Shown: positions 36,080 to 48,220, counted from the stretch's first letter. The stretch: 64,000 bases of DNA from Rotaria sordida (GCA_905250125.1 CAJNOL010000724.1:44141-108140); one strand, 5' to 3'. Numbers and translations are program-made. Notes: generated by a model not told the origin, from the sequence alone.

Positions 36080-37395
36080 ATCCTCTCCCCCAACAGAATA
36101 GAAGCCCAATCTAAAAGTTATAACTTTCCAGTCATATTAGAAGCCCACTCTGTCCAAAATGAGCACAAAATAAATAGTTTTAAAAATTGGATAAATTAAT
36201 CCACTACTTCTTACCATTTTATTGTATGTGTCAGTTTATATGTCTAATTTTCTTTACGTTGCATATTTTTTGGCAATAGACAAACGAACATCTTTCAAAT
36301 GTCAACAAATTTTTATGCACATGTGTTAATAAAACATAATTGTCTAAGAACTATTGAATAGAAATTCCGATATGTATAAATTTGGTAGAAATAAAAACGT
36401 CGAAAGAAAAAATGTCAAAAGCATTATTGATGCTCCTTTCATACACACTAATCATATGCAAATGTAGGACATAGATCCTTCTGAAGATTATTCATGCGGT
36501 GTTGATGAACAGGCGTGCTAAAGCTGCATTAATAGTACTTTCGATATTTTTTACTTTCGACGTTTTTTATTTCTACCAAATTTATGCCATTCGAAATCAG
36601 ACATTCAATAATATCATTCTGTTAGGTTTCTTTCTCTTACAACCAAATGTTGAGATTTTTTATTCGCTTAGCAGCAATATGAGCAAATGTTTTATTGAAG
36701 GATGAGACTTTTGAGAAATCTAACTTATAAACAATACGAATTACACGATAAATTATTAGATTTAAAAACAAATGTTAGTGTGAGATGATATAGTATGAAT
36801 TGTTATAACATTTATTAAATTTGAGTTACCTATCTCTCAAGGAGTGGAAGACTTTTATTCTGTAGTCAAAGGCTTATTTTATATTTTTGAGGTGACAATT
36901 AAAATATATCTCGTTTCGCATCTGAATTGTGCATAAGCTACCATGATGAAGTCATCTAGCAGAACTATATCGATGTAGATCTAATAAAAGTCTCTTTTAA
37001 ATTCTTTCAAAACTCGACATGTCCAATATCAACATATGATTTTTAACGCAGTGTTTGATATCCACAGCAAGACCTACGAAATGTTGAGGGTAGATGTGTA
37101 TGTGAATGTAAAACGTCATGTAAATAGCGCACTACTTTGCCGATTTGATAATATACATCCAATAAAGAATTAGTAATCACTTCTTAGCTTCTAAGAAACT
37201 ATAATAGGTATTCTGAAAGTTGTCAAACAACTTGATAATTTCGATTTGTAAATTTTTAAGACCTTTTGTGCCTGTAAATCAATTAAATGCTAGCTGCAGT
37301 ATGAAAAAAGTTTATCGCAATAGAAGCCCATGTCCAAACTTCTAATTTTCAGAACAAATTAGAAGCCCAGTGGGTTTCTATTCTGTGGGGAGGGT
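36080..37395. mobile_element. 1.3-kb element with CCCACAGAATAGAAGCCC-type termini
   Basis: The left end at 36080 reads CTCCCCCAACAGAATAGAAG. The right end at 37395 is the inverse of CTCCCCACAGAATAGAAAC. AGAAGCCCA also recurs subterminally on both sides (near 36148 and 37325). No transposase frame is evident inside, so it is probably non-autonomous or gutted. Two other places in the window carry the same type of end (40345-40531 and 57899-58250). Confidence 0.65.
36360..36600. mobile_element. Nested small foldback
   Basis: Arms of about 80-100 bp match inverted, centred on AAATTTGGTAGAAATAAAAA near 36378 and its complement near 36583, and continuing through CGTCGAAAG. It lies inside the 1.3-kb element. 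Confidence 0.7.
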
Positions 37396-37529
37396 TAATT
37401 AAGGAACTGAAGTATGGTGATAAAAAATTCGCTATGATGTTGAAAGAAAAAGTGATGATGATTGGAGTAAACGAATGTGTAGAGTTTTGCGAAATGATGA
37501 GAACTTTTTTCACTAAGTAAAATATAAAA

Positions 37530-37990
37530 TTTTGTAGGTAATTTCTCAGACAATCTACTGAAAAAAAAATTAATCTTATAGCTTCGAAAATGACGGGGGA
37601 TCCTATGTTTTCGATTACGACGCAGTTACGCGCAATCGCGAAAAAAAGTAGCAGTTACGCGTAGTTGCGAAGAAAAACGTAGTTACACGCAACTGTAACT
37701 GCGTCGTAGTTATTCGCAGTTGCGATGAAAATGCGTCGTAGCTGCGAAAAATCGCGACGCAATAGCGCCTAGATGCGATGAGAAAAGCGCAGTTGCGCGT
37801 AACTACGATGTTTTTTTCGCAACTACGCGTAACTGCGACTTTTTTTCGCAATTGCACGTAACTGTGTCGCAATTACGGGTCGCAGTGCAATCACCACTGG
37901 GGCACAACTGCGTCACAGTTGCTAAAAAATAGGTGACATGGGATATGATCAAAATAAAAGTGTCCGATTTTATCTAAACTACCCGATATA
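37530..37990 (-). mobile_element. Mariner terminal fragment, interrupted
   Basis: Read on the minus strand from 37990 it starts ATATCGGGTAGTTTAGATAA and continues through a TTTCGAAGCTATAAGATTAA-type stretch to about 37530. This is homologous to the mariner end at 41440-41545. The two copies align closely except for a 338-bp insertion in this one. Confidence 0.75.
37602..37939. mobile_element. CpG-dense palindromic-word insertion
   Basis: 338 bp rich in CG dinucleotides in an otherwise AT-rich, CG-poor contig. It is built from overlapping forms of CGCAGTTGCG, CGCAACTACG and CGCGTAACTGCG, in both orientations, separated by short A or T runs. GGGAT stands at both borders (37597-37601 and 37940-37944), consistent with a 5-bp target duplication. 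The uninterrupted mariner copy near 41500 gives the empty site. The minus-strand frame through it is compositional. Confidence 0.65.
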
Positions 37991-38052
37991 ATGTCTTAGT
38001 TTATTAACAAATAATATGATAGCATTTAGATTTTATTTAACACACTACATAA

Positions 38053-39168
38053 TTATTGTCCTAAATATTTCACACATGTTGGTTTACTAATTGATACAGT
38101 TGATCCTGTTGGTATTAATTTTCCTGTTGTTTGGTCAATTGTAAAAAGAACTAAATTATTTGAATCTTGATTAGCAACAATTAAAAATTTTCCATCAGGT
38201 GAAATATTAAAATTTCTTGGTGTACGACCTTGAACATTCATATGTTGAATAAGTGATAAATGACCTGTATTAATATCAACTAAAAAAACAGCAATTGAAT
38301 CATGACCACGATTTGATGCATAAAGATATTGTTCTAGTTTTGGATGAAAAATTATTTCAGCACCTGTATTTGGTAATGTAAAATCTTGTGGTAATGTTGA
38401 AATAATTTGAATTGATTGCATTGTTGGAAAATAATTATAAACTGTTATTGTTGATTTAAGTTCATTCATAACATAAACAAATTTTTGATTAGAATCAAAT
38501 ATAATATGTCGTGGTCCATCGCCAAATCTTGCTGCTTTTGTAGTTGATGTTCGTAATAATGAACCATTATTTGAAAAAAATTTATAATGATAAATTTCAT
38601 CTGAACCTAAATCAGCACTTAATGCATATTGTTCTTTTTTATCAAGTAATATACAATGTGCATGAGCTGATGTTTGTCGTATTGGATCAATTGATGAACC
38701 TGTTTGTTGATCAAATCCAGTAAATGATTTAATATTACCAGTGTTTGTATCAATTGGTAAAACAGCAACAGTACCATTATTATAATTAGCAACAAATAAA
38801 TATTCACCGACTTGATTTGTTGATAAATAACATGGACCACTACCACGCGATGATTGTTGATTTATTAATGTTAAATGTCCTGGTTGAGTAGAATCAATTT
38901 TAAAAGCAGTTACTGTACCGGCATCTTGTTCATTAACTGAATAAAGATATTTATGTGACGGATGAATAAGTATATAAGATGGATTTGTTGTTACAGCAGA
39001 TAAACCTAGTGGTATAAGAGTTGATTTAACTTCATCTAATGCAAAGGCATATATGCCTTTACTATCTGTTGGCCCATCTCCACTATATCCACCAATAAAA
39101 ACAATAGTAGATGTAGCTTTAGTAGCCCAAATATTCAAAGAAACTATCAGATATATGAAGAATATCAT
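38053..39168 (-). CDS. Secreted lactonase-type seven-bladed beta-propeller (6-phosphogluconolactonase-like)
   Basis: A single 371-codon exon. Residues 1-19 form a signal peptide (MIFFIYLIVSLNIWATKA). The body matches the lactonase/Pgl family (YbhE-like, Pfam Lactonase): FIGGYSGDG at the start, then repeated blades with NPSYILIHPSHKYLYSVNE, GPCYLSTNQVGEYLFVANY, HAHCILLDKKEQYALSADLG, GDGPRHIIFD, AEIIFHPKLEQYLYASNRG and RTPRNFNISPDGKFLIVANQ. Cytosolic bacterial members hydrolyse 6-phosphogluconolactone. The secreted form here suggests another lactone or an extracellular role, which is inference. The intronless structure and bacterial/fungal-looking family make horizontal transfer plausible. It lies in a transposon-rich region. 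A minus-strand AATAAA follows the stop near 38035. Confidence 0.85.
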   Translation of the reverse strand: MIFFIYLIVSLNIWATKATSTIVFIGGYSGDGPTDSKGIYAFALDEVKSTLIPLGLSAVTTNPSYILIHPSHKYLYSVNEQDAGTVTAFKIDSTQPGHLTLINQQSSRGSGPCYLSTNQVGEYLFVANYNNGTVAVLPIDTNTGNIKSFTGFDQQTGSSIDPIRQTSAHAHCILLDKKEQYALSADLGSDEIYHYKFFSNNGSLLRTSTTKAARFGDGPRHIIFDSNQKFVYVMNELKSTITVYNYFPTMQSIQIISTLPQDFTLPNTGAEIIFHPKLEQYLYASNRGHDSIAVFLVDINTGHLSLIQHMNVQGRTPRNFNISPDGKFLIVANQDSNNLVLFTIDQTTGKLIPTGSTVSISKPTCVKYLGQ

Positions 39169-40344
39169 AAATCTTAAAATAAAATAAAGATAACTTACGC
39201 GTAAAGATAAGAAACCAATCTCTTAAGAACATAATGAAAAGAAAAATGAAATGAAATGAACGAAACCTCGTTGACTTAAATGTCAATACTAATACCAGAT
39301 GATGTAAATACAGCTGAAAAAAATTCACAATACATTTGATTATATATGTGATATTTGCTTGAAGTCAATAGACAAGAGCATATACGTATGTTTTTTATTT
39401 TATTAAAACGAAATCAATATATTTTTGATCTTAACTAAGCTGATAGTACCATGCAAAACTATTAATGAGAACAATAAAAATCTTTGATTACAAAAGTCAT
39501 GATCAAATTATAAATACATATAACTTTATCACTGATCAAACTTAAATTAAAAGGCTTGTTTCTCTGTTTGAAAGACAAGATTAGTCAGTTTTGATTTCTC
39601 AATACAAAGTTGTAGAAAGTCTAGAAACTAGGCGATTTTCGTTATATGATTTATTTTGTTATTTTATTATTATTATTATTATTAAATCAAAAGAAAAGCT
39701 TCTTTCGAGTTGTATCTTCTTTAAAACTGGACGAAGATAAACTCGTCACTGGGCAAGAAACTTTCGAAAGTCTAGAAACTAGATGACTTTCTTTAAATAG
39801 TTCTTTTTAATTAATTTATTTTTGTTTAATGTAAATTACGATGCAAAATCGAAAACAAAATGAATACATTTCATTTCAAATTTAAAAAATAGAAACTTAA
39901 ATGTTTTAACAGAAAAATATAAGAAAAAACAAAGTCTGTTTTTGTGTAATCTAATTATTCGATAGACATATTGCCATATATATCTATAAAACCTCCACGA
40001 GAGCTTAAATGTATTTTTTTTTCTAGATGTCAGATATTTATGTTTGATCCATTAATTATTCTCGCGATCACTTTATCATCAGGTGACTTATAGCTACAAA
40101 GAATTACTTCAATAGATCGAAAAGAGTTGCGGCTAACTTTTCTTGCTGTTTTCATTTTAATTATCTCGAGGATAAAATCTTTCAAATTTCTCTTTTTCCT
40201 AAATTATTTTTAATACAACAGCTTATGCTAATGAAGAATGGAAAATGAGTTTCGACGATTTGTTCTCGATTCTTTCATTTCGCATTTCAACAGATTTTTT
40301 CTGATTTTCCGTTGGACTACATAAATGCTCTGCTTCGTACCGCA
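39169..40344. other. Upstream flank of lactonase
   Basis: 1.2 kb AT-rich with no gene. It contains the direct repeat pair and an (ATT)n run near 39665-39685. The lactonase promoter should be in the first few hundred bases, but I see no clear element. Confidence 0.6.
39613..39790 (+). repeat. Short direct repeat pair upstream of lactonase
   Basis: GAAAGTCTAGAAACTA occurs at 39615-39630 and 39766-39781, each followed by a similar G-rich then TTTTC/CTTTC stretch. The spacing is 151 bp, with a (TTA)n run between the copies. Nature unknown. Confidence 0.5.
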
Positions 40345-40531
40345 TTAATTAGACATATAAACTGACACATACAATAAAATCGTAAGAAGCAGTGGGTTAA
40401 TTTATCCAATTTTTAGAACTATTTATTTTGTGCTCATTTTGGACAGAGTGGGCTTCTAATATGACTGGAAAGTTATAACCTTCAGACTGGACTTCTATTT
40501 CGGATGGGCTTCTATTCTGTGGGGGGTTTAA
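40345..40531 (-). repeat. Inverted partial copy of the 36080 element end
   Basis: Read on the minus strand from 40531 it matches 36081-36255 over about 170 bp with few differences, including TATAACTTTCCAGTCATATT and CCAAAATGAGCACAAAATAA. Only one end of the element is present. Confidence 0.8.
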
Positions 40532-40539
40532 TGTCGATT

Positions 40540-41545
40540 TAGACTGTACTCGATTCCAATTTTTTGTCTAATACAATTCATCCCCCATACAGTAACCCAT
40601 TGGGTTTAAGTCAGGACTATTGGCTGGCCGACGTTCTGATGAAATAAAATGTGACATATTTTCACAACACCGTTTTTACGTGTTAGCATTCGTATGTGCG
40701 GATACATTGTCTTGTTGAAAAGTCCAATCGTCACCTAACATCATATTTACATATTTTCTGGCTATAGGAAACATTTTTTTAATATACACATTATGATCCA
40801 CCGAATCTATGTCGAGTATAACCAGTTGTAATAAGTCTTGGGCAGAAGCATCTAACCATACCATAATTTTAGATCGGACTTTTTGCTTTCTTTTAATATC
40901 ACTCTCTCCATCTACTTTTGCATGATCTACTGTCGGAAAACGATCATTTTATAAATTGAATATACCATTGATGTCAAAAATTCTTTCATCCGAAAAAAAA
41001 ATATTTGAGTTTGATCTTTTGTAATATTTTTGATGTCAGGTTCGATAGGTAGCCTATATGAATAATATCCTAAACCTTCTTTTAATATTCTCGAAGCACC
41101 GACTGCTGACTTTTTCAAGTCTTTTGCTAATTTCCTTCCGAGCACCATTTTTATCTGTTCAAGCACTGTTTAGCTTTCACTATCATTGTCTTTGTTCTAA
41201 CAGTGTATTCATGATGTCTGACTTTCTTTAGAGTAAATTTCACCAGTTGTATGTATCAATTTTATCCAACAACTTATAATATATTTTCCTGAGCATCCAT
41301 TTAAATGATAAAAAATTTCACGAACATCTAACCCGTCACTTTTAAGGGAAAGTACCGATTTATGAAAGTCTTGGCTTTTTGTCTTCTAAAACATAAATAA
41401 GCCAGTACGTAAAAGTCTTTGTATACAGTTTTCTGGAGAATTTCTCAGAGAATCTACTGGAAAAAAATTAATTATTATAGCTTCGAAAAAGACGGGAGAG
41501 ATGATCAAAATACAAGTGTTCGATTTTATCTGGACCACCCGATAT
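40540..41545 (-). pseudogene. Decayed mariner-family transposase and terminus
   Basis: The minus strand from 41545 starts with a mariner terminus, TATATCGGGTGGTCCAGATA. Broken transposase pieces follow. A helix-turn-helix segment (RKLAKDLKKSAVGASRILKE, then GYYSYRLPIEP) lies at about 41166-40927. A catalytic part (KIMVWLDASAQDLL, DDWTFQQDNVSAHTNANT) lies at about 40885-40676, and a final PANSPDLNPM block near 40620. Stops and frame changes separate the pieces, so the gene is dead. The FQQDN and SPDLNP blocks place it in the Tc1/mariner DDE superfamily. The last catalytic position is not clear enough to choose a subfamily. Confidence 0.85.
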
Positions 41546-41749
41546 ATGTATATAAGGGACCCATGTCCTCGAAATCACTAAAAAGTTGCCGATTAATTGC
41601 GATACATCGAAATGATAATCGTGCGCTGAAACATGATTAATCGACAATTTTTTCCTATAGTTTTGACGATTCCTTGATTGATTATTATCCTTTGTTCTCA
41701 CAATTCTAGGCATCATTTGAGTCATTTAATCTCAATTTCATAGACATAT

Positions 41750-42169
41750 TTGACAATTTTTATTGCTAATTGTATATTGATCAAATGTTTTATTGTAAAA
41801 CTAGAACACGTGCACGATTCTACATTAACCAAATACAGAAAAAAAGATAATACAACACTTTATTGCTTACTAAAACCAGAGCTTAAACGAAAAAAAAGTT
41901 CTTATGTACAGATGCATACGCTGAATAAGCTGTTTTCACGATCAATAACTAAACCGCTGCGTTCGTATATGAAGTTTTCATCTAAAACACAACAAGAAAG
42001 TATAAATCTAAAAAAGCAAATGATTGCAAAAATGATGGTGCACGATTTAAATATAAACAAGAAAGTCTTATCGCTCCGATTAATTGTCGATTTCGAAGAT
42101 ATCGTTTCTCACATCATACCCGCGATGAAATTCGATTCAATCGTTGATTTCTTCACTATATACAATTAA
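41750..42169 (+). other. Open frame of uncertain status
   Basis: 140 codons without a stop, starting at a TTG. The first internal ATG is at about codon 55. The product is basic and hydrophilic, ending AMKFDSIVDFFTIYN. Codon choice is more gene-like than neighbouring random frames, but there is no homology I recognise and no clear splice partners. It could be a relic exon of a decayed gene or transposon. Confidence 0.25.
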
Positions 42170-44925
42170 TTGTGATTCTCACGACATAGTGGATGTACAG
42201 TTTCAGTGTGCTGACCATCGAATCAATGTTTGTTAAAACATTGGAATACGATGCTGTAAAAAAAAGCATATTTTGAACGAGTTCATATCTCAATGCTCGA
42301 TTTGACACCATTTCATCAACACTTTTTATCCAGCAGTATTTTATGAAAATTTGTGTTAGTGAAAGTTATTGTAATAATAGAAATGAGAATATAATTAATT
42401 CAATAGGTCATAAGATAGTGACAGTAAAATATTAATGTAATTTTTTTATCAATTGTTTTATAATTTTTATTAAAATATTCATCTAATGCGACAAACAATC
42501 TTTTTCATACCATTTCATTAAATTAAAACTTACAAAAAATGAATTTTTTTTAATTTCATGGAGGTTTATTGTCAAGTTATTTCATCATAGTTATTTTAAA
42601 CACATAATATTATTTTAATTCATCAATCACTACATATTAATTGAAACTGCAATTGACAATATTTGTATTAAGTCGATGGTGCTATCCCTCCAATTCGAAT
42701 GTGTGCGAAAGTAAAGAAGTCCACACCCAAAAAATGTTGGATAGTGTCATTACTGTTTAGTTTAGTTCTTACTCTCAAAGACAAGATTCCATCAGTAAAA
42801 TTCTGTAATTGTTCAGAAAAAATCATTTATACTGATGAAAAAGGAAAATACCTTCGAGATTGAATCAATTATTTATATTTTGAAATGATTGAATGAATAT
42901 GCTTAATATTTATATCTAAATTATTGATTGATACAAATAAATCAACAATCGTGAAAAAAATTTCAATGAAAAGAATCTGGAGAGGAAATATATATTTTCC
43001 GTTTCCGTTTATTGTCAAAGTAATTTCTTTCTCATTGATTAAATATGACTATAATTCAAATGTTTGCTATTTCTTTGATATATATAAGAGAATTTCAGAA
43101 TATATTACATGTATTATTATTACAATTATATTACAAAAAGTTTACAAGATGTCTTCCGCTTCATACATTAGATAGAAAGAATAAAAATACAAATAAATTA
43201 TTCTATCTCTTTCGATTTAATGAAATATATTTTATATTATAGTAAAGTAAGTCTAATTAAAATTTAAATAAATCAAATGAAAAAGAAAATCTAGTATGAA
43301 AAATTCTATTTGTTTATTCATGCAGGTTTTTCATCAACTTATATGATTAAATTCATTTTGTGTATGAATCACTCTAACCTATTATATATGAATACAACTA
43401 TATTTTTTATAAACAAATACTTTTAAAACATTCATATTCAATAGATTGATTGCTATTATGTAAAACAGTTTGAATAGTATATATCAATAATTGTAATAAA
43501 GAATTCAAAAATTTTATTTGAACATTTATGTTAGAATCCATTCAAAATTGAAGTATATCATTACACAAAAACAAAGTATTGATTAAAGACCAATCTTTAA
43601 TAATAATAATAATAATAATAGAAAAATCTATATATTGGACAATTATAAAGAGTATCAATATCGTACATGTCTATTCAAATAAATAACAAAAAAATTCATT
43701 GAATAGAACTCTTTCTAATATGCATCTTACTATAAGTATTCTTACCATTAATTTTATCAATTAAGGGAGGTGTTTTGTTTTTCGATCAAACACAGGATAT
43801 TATCTTTTCGTGTATACCTCTTATGAATGTGACAAACAAATAAACAATCACCTATTAATTAATTGTGTTGTACATACAATAACTCAAACATGTCGTATTA
43901 ACTTTGAAATAAATCGACAAAACACAATGATGAAGTTAATTGTCGATAGTACATATTCATTCATGTTTTTTCTTTTTTTTTTTTTGAAGAATAGTAATGA
44001 TAATGAATATAAATTAATGTTAGGAAATCTCGAAGTTAATTTCTTTTTCTTGTCTACCGATATACGTGTTAAACCTTGTTAAGAAGGTCTATTCAATCAT
44101 CTTTCTTAAAGATTGATAGAATATATGACAACTGTCATATTGCCTTGAAATAAATAAACCATGCAATAATCAAGGTGTTACAGATAAAAAGGTAAATCTT
44201 TTTGACTGTTGCTTATACATTTAACGAGATTTTTTTTAAAATTATAATTAGGATGATCCATCACTAAATCGTTGATGTTCATGAGAATAATTCGTCATGC
44301 GTAAATCGTTCGTTGACAACCATATATACACACACATACACACCAAGGTCTTTCTTGATTCATTCATCGATTATATTCCGCATTTCTTTGGCTTTTTTTT
44401 TATCATATCATTGTAGCACGTTATCATCCCCTTGTTATCACATATTAGTATAACATACATGCTCTGTCATCAGTTCATTCAGACGATTTTTTATAGCTTA
44501 TTTTTCTTTTTCTTGCATAGGTTATATTACGTCTGTTTCAATATTATTACTATTCATACTTGCTTGAATAATATACACATTTATGTACCTGTGTAGGTAC
44601 ACTCTTACATTTTTTCTTCTATGTATATATGTATTTTGTTTTGTAGAATGTATTCGATTAGAAGTTATTATCATTGAAATGAATTTAGATTTAGTTTTCT
44701 GTCTAACAAAAATAATAATAATTGCTTCAACAATTTCAATATTGTGTCTTATTAATGCATACTTCAATATAAATAATAGTTTTGTATTATATAAAGTAGG
44801 CAGTTCGTAATAGAAACAAAAGAAATTTTTTTTTTTCAAGGACTTATATATACTATTGATCTATTTATATGCATACTGAGAAAGGATTAGGATTCTTTCC
44901 GTTGTTAATTGGTGATCAACAAATG

Positions 44926-44949
44926 CGAGAGAGAGAGAGAGAGAGAGTG
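44926..44949. repeat. (GA)n microsatellite
   Basis: About 12 consecutive GA dinucleotides. Confidence 0.9.
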
Positions 44950-45471
44950 AAAAAGAAAGAACCCTGGTAGGTTTGTAAACACTAACCGTATTACATACAT
45001 ACATATTATTATTATTATTATATTTTTTTTGATCATACAGGCATAGACAAAGACACAAATAAAACATATTGTCTGCTATGCTGAGCAAATGCTTGTGATG
45101 ATAGATGATATAAGATGTATATCTGTTAGCCAGTCTCCATCTCAATATTCTTTCCCATCAATAATTATATTGATTGTTAGAAGAAGAAAGAAACCTTTAG
45201 CTCCTATTGTAGAGTAATAGTTCTATTGACAAGTCTTTCTCATACATGTATATATACTGTTAAAGTTCAAGAGCACATACTGGCAGCTTCTATATTGATG
45301 AGAGGAAACATTCAATAGCAAGGTAATCGAATTTTGATCATATATAGACGACTCTTTTTGTTTTATTATTTTTATGACTATCTGACGTAAGAAGAAGATT
45401 GTTTTTCTTTTTTTTCATTATTCATATAATATTACATGTAATTTATCTTTTGCTATAATAGTCTTTTGTTC

Positions 45472-45497
45472 GAATAATAATAATAATAATAATAATA
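45472..45497. repeat. (ATA)n microsatellite
   Basis: About eight consecutive AAT/ATA triplets. Similar AT triplet runs occur at about 43603-43621 and 45005-45022. Confidence 0.85.
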
Positions 45498-46609
45498 TCA
45501 GTAGATTAATTTACACAATTATAAATTGTTATCAAACAATGATTGTAATTTTCTTTCTATTATTTTAGATAAATATTCGTATTATTCTTCATATTTCTTA
45601 ATCATGTAAGTATAAATCAGTTTATCAATGAGTAATCTTGTGAGAGTTCATCACTATACGGCATCTCTCTTTCTCTCTAGTCCTACAACTGTTTCATTGT
45701 TATTGCCTTGAGAAAGAAATATGCTGTTTACTGATAAGAGAATTTTTTTTTGTTGCATATATATACACATATGAGAAAATATGCAAATGTATTTTTTATG
45801 ATAAAGATTTGGATCTCACACACGTTCATCATTCTTTTCTCATTAAACGCAATGAATGTCAATGATACTGATGATGTTAAACGATCGTATGTAGTCTAAA
45901 CATTCTTTCATTTGAAGAAAATCGATTAGCGATGAATTAAAACTGGAGTTTTCACATTTAGAAACTTTAAGAATATTTTTTGCGAATGATATAACTCATA
46001 CAGAAGAGATTAAACAAGTTTTCACGGTTTTTTTTTCTTTATATATATATATGTCATGAAACACTATCATATGTGATTATTCACATAAAACATGAAAGAA
46101 CGACATCACCTGGATACTGATCATAAATCGACAGGTAATTATTGAGTGCTATCGATAATCATCACGACAAATATATATATATAACAAGTGACACTTTCTT
46201 TTTTTCATAGTACATGTTGTATACAAACTATAGCGAATCAGCGTTGATGAGTGCGTCTTTTGTTTGTCATGGATAACGATCTATAAAAAAAAAAAGTAAA
46301 CTTGAATTATTTATCATACAAACATTTTTTTTTTGTTCTACTCATCTTTCTCGCTTTTGCTATTTTCACATTCATTTGATTGACAAAATTCTAATGCAGT
46401 TCTACATATCCACTTAGCTGATTTATGACAAATATATATGTTTATGTATACAATCACACAAATCGTTTTTTTTTTGTACGTGATCGATACATTCATTTTA
46501 AGTGATCCTAGAGATTTCATCTCAGTCTTGTGCGAAAAAGCCATATATATGTATTATATAGTCAATAGAGTAGTTTCATTTTTTTAATATATATCGAGCA
46601 GTCTATTAC

Positions 46610-46662
46610 ATCACCATCATCATCATCATCATCATGTTTGATGAGTAGTAGTAGTAGTAGTA
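46610..46662. repeat. Adjacent (CAT)n and (AGT)n triplet repeats
   Basis: About eight CAT triplets at 46611-46635 are followed after 10 bp by six AGT/GTA triplets to 46661. Two different triplet arrays side by side, about 500 bp upstream of the next gene. Confidence 0.85.
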
Positions 46663-47166
46663 CCTCCTGTAGCTAGTTCTACTCTTCGTCATACGATTAT
46701 CGCTCAATACACTTGTGTCATTGATTGTATGTATTTATAATGTATATGTATATATAACGTGAATTGTATTCGTTCATTTTTTTTCATTGCATACAAATTA
46801 GATATTGCTTTTAACAGTCGCATATGTTGAGATGGAGGTCACTTATCCTACTAATTATTCCTCATAATGCTTGTTGCATGCATCTAGTTCTTTCTTTTGG
46901 TCAAGTATAACCTAAATAGATGTATATATATGTCATATTTCTTTTCTGTATGACAATAGATTATTTGCTTCTCTAAGAAAATTATCATTAAAAGCTTGTA
47001 TTTTGTATATAAAATAGAAAGTTAAAACTGATAGGATATAGAAAAAAAAAGCTATCTTTCATGTTGATATGAGACTAGAATTTTAAATAAATATATATGT
47101 TTCTATTTTAGCTTGGACTATTTTTAAATTATTATATTAACAACAGTTCGAAGTACATCATTAATT

Positions 47167-48220
47167 ATGCATTCAAAGAATAATATTCGTCAAATGACTG
47201 ATATATGTCGTCTATCTTCACAAACAACCAGTTGTTCAAGTGGTTATCATAGTGATTTATCATCAACAAATGAATCACCACAATCAATACATGAAAAAAG
47301 ATCTGCAAATAATAAACAATCAAATTTTGTACAAAATAATAAAATAATAAATAATGATAAATCATTAAAAACAAAAAATATTTCACGTATATCAACTTTT
47401 ATACGTAAACAATATGAACGAGCAAAATCAAAATTAATATTAAAAAAAAGTCATAATTCATCTCCTACTAAAACATGTAGTAAAGCAACATCAACAACAC
47501 CTGTAAATTATTTATCAGAAAATAATCATATAAAATTACGACAATCACCATCAATTTATAAACGAAATTCATTCATAGAACCGGTAAAACATATTTTTAA
47601 CAATGATTATTATTATAATTTTTTTTTTGTAGTCTATAATTCATTCTATACATGTTTATCCATTATATGATAATCAAGTGAAAATTTCAACTGAAAGTTA
47701 TGCATCAATTCATGAATGTCATTCTCATCAACTATCACATCGTTTATTATCATATTCGAAAAGAAATAAAAATAATAATAATAATCAACAAAATATTCAT
47801 TCTTATCATCGTCTAATGACGATGATCAATCATGAAAATATTCCTCGAGGGTTTCTATCAACTAATGATAATATATATTCTCATAAAAATTATTTAGTTA
47901 AACCTTCATTATGTCAAAATTCTTATCCATATAAATATATAAATAAAAATTATGATTTTAATCGATCAACATATGAACCTATAAGTGATTTTATTAGTAC
48001 AAAACAAAGTGCATTTAAACCAATTAAATTTTATCAACATCCTTCGAATTATATTGATGAACAAATATTATCACCATCTGATGATCCATGTGATCTTGAA
48101 GTAGCACAATATTTTCATCATACTCCACAATGGAGTAATCCAAATTATTTTGATATTTATACAAATGAAATATCACCAACAATATCACCGAAAAAAACCT
48201 ATACTGAAACACTATGTTAA
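47167..48220 (+). CDS. Unrecognised two-exon protein, Ser/Asn-rich with structured-looking C-terminus
   Basis: Exons 47167-47583 and 47633-48220 join in phase across a 49-bp GT-AG intron, giving 334 residues. The first 140 residues are Ser/Asn/Lys-rich (CRLSSQTTSCSSGYHSDLSS) with a basic patch around FIRKQYERAKSKLILKK. The middle is His/Tyr/Asn-rich. The last 60 residues look conserved rather than low complexity: SPSDDPCDLEVAQYFHHTPQ, then WSNPNYFDIYTNEISPT. There is no signal peptide or membrane helix. It may be a cytoplasmic or nuclear scaffold with phosphorylatable Ser clusters, but I cannot name it. The start is the first ATG after upstream stops. Confidence 0.65.

Larger units (their letters stand above)
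35575..38052. other. Transposon-filled stretch between repeat-protein gene and lactonase
   Basis: About 500 bp of AT-rich 3' flank, then a 1.3-kb inverted-repeat element (36080-37395), then a mariner end (37530-37990) split by a CpG-rich insertion. No gene is supported. Confidence 0.7.
42170..47166. other. 5-kb gene-free stretch rich in simple repeats
   Basis: AT-rich sequence with many homopolymers and microsatellites, including (ATA)n near 43605, (TA)n tracts, (GA)n at 44926, (ATA)n at 45472 and CAT/AGT triplets at 46610. A weak frame at 43810-44082 (cysteine-containing, GTG start) is not convincing. The last kilobase is the likely promoter of the gene at 47167. The TTTTAG at about 47107-47112 could be a 5'-UTR acceptor. 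Confidence 0.55.

Noticed and set aside
37615-37872. 85-codon minus-strand frame in the CpG-rich block
   Set aside because: Arises from repeated CGCAGTTRCG words; the translation is a repeat artefact.
43810-44082. 90-codon Cys-containing frame
   Set aside because: No ATG start, a homopolymer-coded Phe run, no splice partners and no recognisable similarity.
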